DNA from: Pedobacter kyungheensis
Lineage (GTDB): Bacteria; Bacteroidota; Bacteroidia; Sphingobacteriales; Sphingobacteriaceae
Direction of reading: 5' to 3'
DNA length: 64,000 nucleotides
Assembly: GCF_000812965.1 (NCBI RefSeq)
Contig: NZ_JSYN01000002.1
Coordinates: 434,001-498,000 of the forward strand
In this document: one piece after another, positions 1-6,447 of the stretch
Position numbering within the stretch: the stretch's first letter is position 1
How the letters are laid out: every line of letters begins with the position of its first letter
Program-made: the position numbers and the translations under genes
Notes under the pieces: model-generated
What the model saw: the letters and a program-made list of their open reading frames with translations, nothing else
Databases searched by the model: none
Told to the model about the DNA's origin: nothing

Positions 1-199
1 TTTTAAACTGGATTTGGTGAACAATATTTTCAATGCGCTCCTGCATCAGGCTGTCGAACGATTGCTCCCATGCATTTTCTAAATAATGGATTACCTCACC
101 ACCATATTCCAGCAGTTTTTTCTCCACATGCTGGTACACTTCCTCATCCGGATCATCCAGCAATTTTACTAAAGCACTTATCTCTGCGATATTTTCCAT
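1..199 (-). CDS. SirB1-type transglutaminase-like protein, N-terminal fragment
   Basis: Reading the minus strand from an ATG at 199 gives an open frame of 66 codons that runs off the left edge of the window. The protein begins MENIAEISALVKLLDD and continues with DPDEEVYQHVEKKLLEYG, then ENAWEQSFDSLMQERIE. This HEAT-like helical start (two short helical repeats, with the conserved AWEQSFDSLxQERIE stretch) is the way Bacteroidota proteins of the SirB1/transglutaminase-like family begin. The catalytic part would lie outside the window, so only the N-terminus is visible and the function is inferred from family resemblance. It diverges from the methyltransferase gene with only 44 bases between the two start codons. 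Confidence 0.7.
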   Translation of the reverse strand, partial: MENIAEISALVKLLDDPDEEVYQHVEKKLLEYGGEVIHYLENAWEQSFDSLMQERIENIVHQIQFK

Positions 200-228
200 A
201 AAACATACATACGTTTGCGGTGTTTAAT

Positions 229-236
229 TACTTTTG
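229..236 (+). promoter_or_regulatory. Bacteroidota -7 promoter element
   Basis: TACTTTTG at 229-236 matches the Bacteroidota -7 consensus TAnnTTTG and ends 7 bases before the ATG at 244. Transcription would start at or beside that ATG, so the upstream in-frame GTG at 220 cannot be the start. No convincing -33 TTTG is seen at the usual 19-21 base spacing. Confidence 0.5.
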
Positions 237-243
237 CAATATT

Positions 244-1026
244 ATGCTATTTCAATTTATTACAGATTACCTTAAACACCGTTTCACAGCAAAAAGCAGG
301 CATGGAACGCATTCGCCATTTGTGTACAAGCTCGCTGATGAGGTAATTTACGATTTTAAGGACAAATCTGAATACAAAAACATAGAGGAGCAGCGAAAAA
401 AACTTTTTAATGACGATTCTGTAATCACCGTTACCGATCTCGGCGCGGGGTCGCACCTCAATAAGAACCGCACTAAAAAAGTAAGCCAGATTGCTAAAAA
501 CGCATTAAAAAGCCCGCGGTTAGCCCAACTCATTTACCGCCTGACTAAGCACACTGCGCCCAAAAGTGCTATCGAACTCGGTACCTGCCTGGGTATTACT
601 ACCGCCTATCTGGCTAAAACAGATACCAATGCTCAAATTATTACCATTGAGGGCTGCCCGCAAACTGCAGCAGTAGCCAAACAAAATTTTGAAACGCTGG
701 GATTAAACAATATTGAGCTGCATGTAGGTAATTTCGACTTAATTTTACCCGATATTATCGCGCATCAGCCCAGCCTGGATTTCGTTTACATAGATGGAAA
801 CCACCGGAAAGACGCCACACTGAATTATTTTAAATGGTGCCTGCCAAAAGTTAACGAAAATTCATTGCTGATTTTTGACGATATTTACTGGAGCCAGGGG
901 ATGAAAGAAGCCTGGACAGAAATTAAAAACCACCCTGATGTTACCGTAACCATCGATTTATTTTGGATTGGTTTGGTTTATTTTAAAAAGGGGCAGGCTA
1001 AAGAACATTTTAAACTTAAGTTTTAA
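244..1026 (+). CDS. class I SAM-dependent (O-)methyltransferase
   Basis: A 260-residue Rossmann-fold methyltransferase of the O-methyltransferase/Methyltransf_24 type. Motif I is IELGTCLGITTAYLA at about residues 116-130, which binds the SAM methionine and adenosine. IITIEGCP follows as the acidic motif II, then DFVYIDGNHRKDATLNYF and LLIFDDIYWSQGMKEAW, the DG-H/DD pattern of this family. The ATG at 244 is preferred over the in-frame GTG at 220 because a -7 promoter element lies between them. The N-terminal HGTHSPFVY segment is typical of the Bacteroidota version. The methyl acceptor is unknown. The gene ends 5 bases before the DUF1345 gene, suggesting co-transcription. Confidence 0.8.
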   Translation: MLFQFITDYLKHRFTAKSRHGTHSPFVYKLADEVIYDFKDKSEYKNIEEQRKKLFNDDSVITVTDLGAGSHLNKNRTKKVSQIAKNALKSPRLAQLIYRLTKHTAPKSAIELGTCLGITTAYLAKTDTNAQIITIEGCPQTAAVAKQNFETLGLNNIELHVGNFDLILPDIIAHQPSLDFVYIDGNHRKDATLNYFKWCLPKVNENSLLIFDDIYWSQGMKEAWTEIKNHPDVTVTIDLFWIGLVYFKKGQAKEHFKLKF

Positions 1027-1031
1027 ACTTT

Positions 1032-1700
1032 ATGCAGGAACCGAAGTTAGCAGGTATTCAAAAACGATCGGCACTCTTTATTTTGCTGCTCAGCCTCTTT
1101 TCGGGGATTGCATCTTACCTGCTATCGCTCCTTTGTAAAATGGATGCCCTTACGCACATTATGTTTGGGTGGGATATTTTTTGCCTCGTGCTCATTAGCC
1201 TCCACTGGTACATGTTTTTTCATACCTCTGCAGCCGAAACCCATTTAAAAGCCAGGATGCAGGATGAAACCCGCGGCGAAATTTTCTCCATTGTAGTGGT
1301 TTCTACCTTTGCCGGTTTGCTTGCAGTAGTGCTGTTGCTCATTAATAAAGATATCGAGCCACTCGATCTGGTAATTGCCATACTCGGCATGTTTTTATCG
1401 TGGTTTTTAGTGCATACCACCTTCACCATGCGTTATGCCCATTTGTACTATGGCGATAAGCGTAAAATAAAATCAGAAAAAGGGGGCTCTGGATTGGAGT
1501 TTCCGGGCGATGATGAACCTGATTTTATTGATTTTGCCTATTTCTCTTTTGTTTTAGGCATGACTTTCCAGGTTTCTGATGTCGAAATTTCTGATCGTAC
1601 CATTAGAAGACTGTCGCTGCTACACAGTTTAATTGCTTTTATTTTCAATACGGTAATTGTAGCACTTACCATCAATGCTGTTGCGGGTTTAAGTAAGTAA
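1032..1700 (+). CDS. DUF1345 family integral membrane protein
   Basis: A 222-residue protein with about five hydrophobic segments: near residues 14-34, 42-62, 86-104, 110-130 and 200-218. The stretch FDxxYFSFVLGMTFQVSDVEI followed by a basic turn (TIRRLSLLHSLIAFIFNTVIVALTIN) is the hallmark of the DUF1345 family, whose biochemical role is unknown. It starts 5 bases after the methyltransferase stop, so the two probably share a transcript. No terminator with a U-run is evident after it; a repeat-type hairpin lies at 1781-1887. Family assignment is fairly secure, function open. Confidence 0.8.
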   Translation: MQEPKLAGIQKRSALFILLLSLFSGIASYLLSLLCKMDALTHIMFGWDIFCLVLISLHWYMFFHTSAAETHLKARMQDETRGEIFSIVVVSTFAGLLAVVLLLINKDIEPLDLVIAILGMFLSWFLVHTTFTMRYAHLYYGDKRKIKSEKGGSGLEFPGDDEPDFIDFAYFSFVLGMTFQVSDVEISDRTIRRLSLLHSLIAFIFNTVIVALTINAVAGLSK

Positions 1701-1780
1701 CCGAGGCTTATCCATCCCTCTGTAGGGCGACGTGGAAAAATCTATTTTCCTCCTTTCCTGTCATCTTGAAAGCTTTAAGG

Positions 1781-1887
1781 GGATCGTCATTTCGAGCGGA
1801 GTGCAACGCAGTCGAGAAATCTGTATAGATAGATTTTTCCATTTCGCCCCGGAGAAAACCGGTTGGCTCCAGTCGAAATGACGATCC
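1781..1887. repeat. REP-like inverted repeat element in the 1701-2046 gap
   Basis: A perfect 15-base inverted repeat, GGATCGTCATTTCGA at 1781-1795 and its complement at 1873-1887, brackets about 77 bases that include GAGTGCAACGCAGTCGAGAAATCT. From memory, the words GTCATTTCGA and GCAGTCGAGAAATCT recur between genes in many Bacteroidota genomes, so this is probably a palindromic intergenic repeat. The rest of the gap holds an AT-rich stretch (about 1900-1980) with nothing recognised, then the operator region at 1980-2043. Confidence 0.6.
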
Positions 1888-1979
1888 TATTTTTGGATTG
1901 CTACTGCAACGAATAATCTCTTATTTGATCTTTTTGATAATTTTTATTTCATTGATAGTGAGATTGTTGATTCTTGTAA

Positions 1980-2034
1980 ACTGATTTTTCAGTCGTATAA
2001 CTTATTTTTAAGTTGTAAAACTGAAAAATAAGTT
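1980..2034. promoter_or_regulatory. three operator dyads for the BlaI-like repressor
   Basis: Three dyads follow each other: ACTGA-TTTT-TCAGT (1980-1993), AACTTA-TTTT-TAAGTT (1999-2014), and AACTGA-AAAA-TAAGTT (2019-2034, one mismatch). Their centres fall at about 1986.5, 2006.5 and 2026.5, exactly 20 bases apart, or nearly two helical turns. BlaI/MecI repressors bind short dyads as dimers and repress their own operon. The position directly before a BlaI-family gene and over the promoter makes these the likely operators; this is inference, though the dyads themselves are plain in the sequence. Confidence 0.7.
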
Positions 2035-2043
2035 ATAGATTTG
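2013..2043 (+). promoter_or_regulatory. promoter of the BlaI/M56 operon
   Basis: TTG at 2013-2015 (-33 element) is followed after 20 bases by TAGATTTG at 2036-2043, a perfect TAnnTTTG -7 element. Spacing is ideal for the Bacteroidota primary sigma. The ATG at 2047 lies 3 bases after the -7 element, so the message is probably leaderless or nearly so. The second and third operator dyads cover the -33 region and the spacer. Confidence 0.65.
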
Positions 2044-2046
2044 GTT

Positions 2047-2415
2047 ATGGAAGAATTAACCAAAGCAGAAGAGCGCATTATGCAGGTTTTATGGAAGCTG
2101 CAAAAAGCATTTGTGAAAGATATTATTGATGAACTGGATGAAGAGCCGAAACCACCATACAATACCATTTCGTCTATTGTGCGTTTGCTCGAAAAGAAAG
2201 GTTACGTAAACTATAAAGCTTACGGTAAAACTTACGAGTATTTTCCGGCAATTGGGAAAGATGAATATGCTAAAACTACATTTTCCAAGCTGTTTTCGGG
2301 GTATTTTGATAATTCGCCAGCTAGCCTTTTGTCTTTTATGGTAAAAGAGGAAAAGCTAAGTGAAAAAGATATAGAAGAAATTAAACAGTTAATTAACCAA
2401 AACAGCAGGCCATGA
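2047..2415 (+). CDS. BlaI/MecI/CopY family transcriptional repressor
   Basis: A 122-residue winged-helix repressor. The N-terminus LTKAEERIMQVLWKL and then YNTISSIVRLLEKKGYV (recognition helix and wing) are the Penicillinase_R pattern; AYGKTYEYFP and a C-terminal dimerisation segment (SLLSFMVKEEKLSEKDIEEIKQ) follow. Length matches the family (about 120-128). I chose the ATG at 2047 rather than the in-frame TTG at 2041, because the -7 promoter element overlaps the TTG. The stop overlaps the next start as ATGA, indicating translational coupling with the M56 peptidase. By family logic the M56 protein would cleave or inactivate this repressor when an envelope signal is sensed, lifting repression at the three upstream dyads. 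Confidence 0.88.
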   Translation: MEELTKAEERIMQVLWKLQKAFVKDIIDELDEEPKPPYNTISSIVRLLEKKGYVNYKAYGKTYEYFPAIGKDEYAKTTFSKLFSGYFDNSPASLLSFMVKEEKLSEKDIEEIKQLINQNSRP

Positions 2416-3977
2416 TATTAATGTACCTCCTCAAGGTTTCGGCATGTACAGCATTGTTTTTTGCCCTTTATCATTTTTTGCTGGCCAGGCTAACATTTTT
2501 TAACCTCAACAGGGCTTACCTGTTGCTAATGCTCGTATTCAGTTTTTTTATCCCTGCTTTGACTATCGAAAACGCACGCGAAATAATAGTGCCTGCTGAT
2601 AAAGAAGTAAATCAGGTTACTTATGCAAAAAATGATGGCTTTGTAGAGCAGGATTTTATAGATAATGGTGCAAAGCCGGTTCAAAACTTAAATTGGGAAT
2701 TGATTCTTATTTGCGCATACCTCACTATTTTGATTCTTTTATCTTTCAGGATGGTTTTTATGATGATCCGGATTAAGCATCAGTTGCGTAAAAACAAGTT
2801 GGCGGAGGAAGATTCGGTTATTCTGGTCGGTAAAAACTCGGCTATTAAAAACTGTTCGTTCCTTAATCGCATTGTCGTCGATATTTCTCTCCCTGCCTGC
2901 GAACGTGAGCTGGTAATCAGGCACGAGTCGGTGCATGTAAAACAGCTGCATGCTTTAGATAAGCTATTGGCGAATCTGGTAACAGCCATCCTTTGGTTTA
3001 ACCCCGTTATTTATTTCTGGCGCAATGCCATCGATCATAACCACGAATTTCTGGCCGATCGGGAAACCTCGCGCGTAGCCGATAAAAATGTTTATGCATC
3101 GTTGCTGCTCAATCTGGCCATGCCAGCCAAACAACTTGCAACCCATAGCTTCAGTAAGTTACCCTTAAAAAATAGAATTATGATGTTGTACAAAGAACCA
3201 AATGCAAAGCTTAAAAAGCTGGCTTATTTAGCCATAGTGCCTGTATTGTTGATCTGCTGCATGGCATTTATCAACAGAAAAGAAATTATTGTAGAAAAAA
3301 CACTGGCTGGTGCCGAAATTCCATCCGATGCACCGCGAAAACCCAATGTTTATGCCATGAATTACCTTAAAGATAACCTGATTATTAAGCGAAATACACC
3401 GGGGGCCTTTAAAGAAGTAGAAGTGGTATTGGTTGTTGATGCAGGCCATGGCGGCAAGGATGTGTCGCCTACGGCTTTAGACGGGCAGAAAGAAAAAGAC
3501 CTGAATTTACGCGCGGTTAAAATCTTAAAAGAGGAAGCTGCCAGAAGGGGAATTAAAGTACTCCTTACCAGAGAGAAAGACGAGTATTTAGCCCTACACG
3601 ATCGTTTGCCAAAACAACCGGTAACCGCATTTATATCTATTCATCATAGCACCGGCATAAAAACTGGAGAAGGTGTTCCGTTTAATGGCGTAGAGGTATA
3701 CGTTTCTAAATTAAACAAGAATATTAAACTGGCAGAAGAATTTGGAACAGGTATTCTGGGTAAACTCAATAAGCTGGAAGGCCTGCCGGTTAGAGGTGCT
3801 TTAAAGGAAGCCAATCTCTATTTATTACGCGAATCGAAAGCACCTGCCGTGGTGATCGAAATGGGGAATATTGCTGACCAAAAAAGTCTGGAGTATATCA
3901 GTCAGGAAAAAAATATCCGCAGAATGAGTAACCTGATTCTGGATGGATTTGTAGAATTTTCTAATCGTGGCTGCTAA
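2412..3977 (+). CDS. M56 (BlaR1-like) membrane peptidase fused to an N-acetylmuramoyl-L-alanine amidase
   Basis: 521 residues. The N-terminal half is a BlaR1/MecR1-type peptidase: hydrophobic segments near 3-22, 36-52 and 97-117, zinc motif HESVH at 171-175, HEFLADRE at 211-218, and a hydrophobic segment near 187-205. After another membrane segment (268-286) comes a domain expected to be periplasmic, at about 337-515. It matches Amidase_3: DAGHGG (H346), E361 in QKEKDLNL, SIHH (H411) and VIEMGN (E483), so all zinc and catalytic positions are present. In classical BlaR1 this place is taken by a penicillin-binding sensor. Here it would bind or cut peptidoglycan stem-peptide linkages. It overlaps the repressor by 4 bases and precedes a paralogue by 12. 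The start could also be the ATG at 2421. Confidence 0.85.
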   Translation: MILMYLLKVSACTALFFALYHFLLARLTFFNLNRAYLLLMLVFSFFIPALTIENAREIIVPADKEVNQVTYAKNDGFVEQDFIDNGAKPVQNLNWELILICAYLTILILLSFRMVFMMIRIKHQLRKNKLAEEDSVILVGKNSAIKNCSFLNRIVVDISLPACERELVIRHESVHVKQLHALDKLLANLVTAILWFNPVIYFWRNAIDHNHEFLADRETSRVADKNVYASLLLNLAMPAKQLATHSFSKLPLKNRIMMLYKEPNAKLKKLAYLAIVPVLLICCMAFINRKEIIVEKTLAGAEIPSDAPRKPNVYAMNYLKDNLIIKRNTPGAFKEVEVVLVVDAGHGGKDVSPTALDGQKEKDLNLRAVKILKEEAARRGIKVLLTREKDEYLALHDRLPKQPVTAFISIHHSTGIKTGEGVPFNGVEVYVSKLNKNIKLAEEFGTGILGKLNKLEGLPVRGALKEANLYLLRESKAPAVVIEMGNIADQKSLEYISQEKNIRRMSNLILDGFVEFSNRGC

Positions 3978-3989
3978 ATAAACAGAGTT

Positions 3990-6440
3990 ATGGAAGCCTT
4001 AACCTATCTGCTTAAAGTTACAGTCTGTACGGTATTGTTTTTCGGTTTTTACCTGCTGGTACTCAGAAAGCTTACTTTCTTTAAAATTAACCGCTTTTAT
4101 CTGCTGGGCACCATATTGCTGAGTTTCGCAATTCCGGCTTTGCATTTCGAGGTTAAACGCGAGGCAGTGGCAGCTGAGACAGATCTTGTAACCAACTTAC
4201 CTGAAGTAAAAACTGCTGAGGAGCCCGTAAAACTTATTCAGCCTATAATGGTCGAATATCAACCGGAGATAAAGCCCGAAATAGATTGGTTAAGTTTAAT
4301 TCCTTATGCGTACGGTACTATTGCTGCTGTTTTGCTGCTCATTTGCCTTTGGCGGTTATTCAGCTTGCTTAAATATGCCCGTAAATACACCCAAAACAGT
4401 GATGGCTTAAAGTTGATTACCAAAACCACCGGTTTTACCAATTGCTCTTTCTTTAATTATGTGTTTATTGACGGAGATAAACTCAGCGATGCCGACTTAG
4501 CTGTTTTGCTTAAACACGAACAGGTGCACGCCCGGCAGTACCATTCGGCAGATAAGATACTGCTTATGATTGCTAAAGCACTGTTATGGTTTAACCCGGT
4601 AATTTATTTGTATGATAAGGCTTTGGAGCAAGTACACGAATATGAAGCTGATGAAATTACTTCGGCCAGTTTCGGCAATCAGGCTTATGCCAGTTTGTTA
4701 CTACAGCTTGCGGTAACTAAAACCAACAATGCGCTGATCCACAATTTTGTTAAAAGCCCGGTTAAGGATCGGATTAAAATGTTGTTCAATCAAAAATCTG
4801 GAAGTATGAAGAAATTATGTTATTTATTGGCGTTGCCGCTCGGATTGCTGCTGATTTGGGGTTTTACGGTTAAAGTAACCTCGGTTTTAGTAAAAGAACC
4901 AGTTCAGGAAAAAACATTTACCCTGGTAATTGACGCCGCTCATGGAGGAACAGATTACGGATCTACGTTTGGCGGTAAAAAAGAGAAAGACTTAACCCTG
5001 TCCATTGCCCAGAAAATAAAAACTGCAGCAGAGGCAAAAGGTTTAAAGGTGGTGCTTACCCGTACAGCCGACCAAAATCCAGATGTTAAAGCAAGAGCAG
5101 CTGTAAATGGCGATTGTTTGATTTCCTTACAGTTAAATGCCGGCCGAAACAACACTAAAAATGGCATTGAGTTTTTTACTTCCGGTACTTATGAACGTGA
5201 TTTTAAATTACCAAAGGCCAACTCGATGACTTACTGGATTTATAAAAATATCCGAAACATTGAGGGGATAAGTGTTAACAATAAACCACAATCGACAAAA
5301 AATGCATTAATAGATGGCAGTGCTAAACCTGGTATTGTGATTATACTGGGAAACTTAACCCATAAATCTGACTTTAATTTCATTACAGATGAGGGTAAAC
5401 AGACTCTACTTGCCGATAAAATTGTAGCAGGTATTCTGCAGTATAAAAAAGCCACGCCATCTGATGAGGTAATTGCAGCGAGGCAAAAAGTATCCGATTC
5501 TTTAGGGAGAGCTTACGAAGCCTGGTTGAATTCTGATAAGTATAAGGCATTGAAAATAAAGGCTGCTAAGATTGGGAAACAAAGTATTTCTGGTAAAATT
5601 GAAAGCCTGCATAGTTTTGGGGCAGTTAACCCGCGTATAGATGGTTTTATCCTTAATGCAGATGGAACAAAATATCGGGTTTACATCAACCCTGAAATTA
5701 TGAAAAAAACAACGTACAAAGCAGGAGATACTTTTGTGGCAAAAGTTAATAAGGCAGAAGTTTGGTATGATTCGGATAATCTGGTTTTACAGCCAGACAT
5801 TAAAACCTTAGAAATTAACACTGACGGAGCAGCATTGAATAAAGCAATAGTTCCTAAAATTATTTCCTTTTCTAAAATGACAGGCAATGCAAAACAGAAA
5901 GTGTCTATTATGGAGAATGCCGAAATTGATTTGCTGAACAGCAGGTTAACGGCAAAATATGTAGAATTGGATCAGCTCAATAACAAAATGATTGCCAGGA
6001 ATGTGGTATTGAAATCCGATGAGGGCACCACTTTAACTGCCCCGATTGTTGTTTTTGATCTTACAAATGGAACTTTCAAAGCAAAGTCGGGCAGCGGAAA
6101 AATAGAAAGACCAAATAAACAGGAATTAGAACAACAATTAAAAAATGCACTTTTATCTCAGCCAATTAATGAAGCTGATGCAAAAGTAGAATATCGTGCT
6201 AAAGATTCAGTTAAAATGACGAGAGACAAAAATATTATATATTTATTTGGAGACGCTATGGTTGTATACAATGGGGTTAGGCTTAAAGGTTCAAAAATTA
6301 CCTACGATAAAGTGAATAATACAATTTTAGCCAACAAGGCCACTGCTTCTTCGGATAAAATTGATAAACTGATTACAGCGGATAGTATTTACCTGGATCT
6401 TAAAACTTCGAAAGCCAGGTTATCTGGAGGAAATTTTTAG
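3990..6440 (+). CDS. M56 peptidase with degenerate amidase domain and LptA/OstA-like C-terminus
   Basis: 816 residues, paralogous to the preceding gene. The M56 part has HEQVH at 176-180 and HEYEADE at 216-222; the last membrane segment is near 275-292. The amidase-like domain (about 308-485) keeps DAAHGG (H318) and E332. However, the zinc histidine of SIHH is replaced by glutamine (SLQLN, Q381) and the catalytic glutamate by isoleucine (IVIILGN, I452), so it is probably inactive and may only bind ligand. A charged linker and a tail follow. Residues 640-700 and 745-812 (for example NIIYLFGDAMVVYNGVRLKG, then KITYDKVNNTI) look like the short beta repeats of LptA/OstA lipopolysaccharide-transport proteins. 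The M56 active site looks intact. Confidence 0.78.
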   Translation: MEALTYLLKVTVCTVLFFGFYLLVLRKLTFFKINRFYLLGTILLSFAIPALHFEVKREAVAAETDLVTNLPEVKTAEEPVKLIQPIMVEYQPEIKPEIDWLSLIPYAYGTIAAVLLLICLWRLFSLLKYARKYTQNSDGLKLITKTTGFTNCSFFNYVFIDGDKLSDADLAVLLKHEQVHARQYHSADKILLMIAKALLWFNPVIYLYDKALEQVHEYEADEITSASFGNQAYASLLLQLAVTKTNNALIHNFVKSPVKDRIKMLFNQKSGSMKKLCYLLALPLGLLLIWGFTVKVTSVLVKEPVQEKTFTLVIDAAHGGTDYGSTFGGKKEKDLTLSIAQKIKTAAEAKGLKVVLTRTADQNPDVKARAAVNGDCLISLQLNAGRNNTKNGIEFFTSGTYERDFKLPKANSMTYWIYKNIRNIEGISVNNKPQSTKNALIDGSAKPGIVIILGNLTHKSDFNFITDEGKQTLLADKIVAGILQYKKATPSDEVIAARQKVSDSLGRAYEAWLNSDKYKALKIKAAKIGKQSISGKIESLHSFGAVNPRIDGFILNADGTKYRVYINPEIMKKTTYKAGDTFVAKVNKAEVWYDSDNLVLQPDIKTLEINTDGAALNKAIVPKIISFSKMTGNAKQKVSIMENAEIDLLNSRLTAKYVELDQLNNKMIARNVVLKSDEGTTLTAPIVVFDLTNGTFKAKSGSGKIERPNKQELEQQLKNALLSQPINEADAKVEYRAKDSVKMTRDKNIIYLFGDAMVVYNGVRLKGSKITYDKVNNTILANKATASSDKIDKLITADSIYLDLKTSKARLSGGNF

Positions 6441-6447
6441 CCTGTAG

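Noticed and set aside
220..243. Upstream GTG start for the methyltransferase
   Set aside because: A TAnnTTTG promoter element lies between GTG 220 and ATG 244, so the transcript cannot include the GTG.
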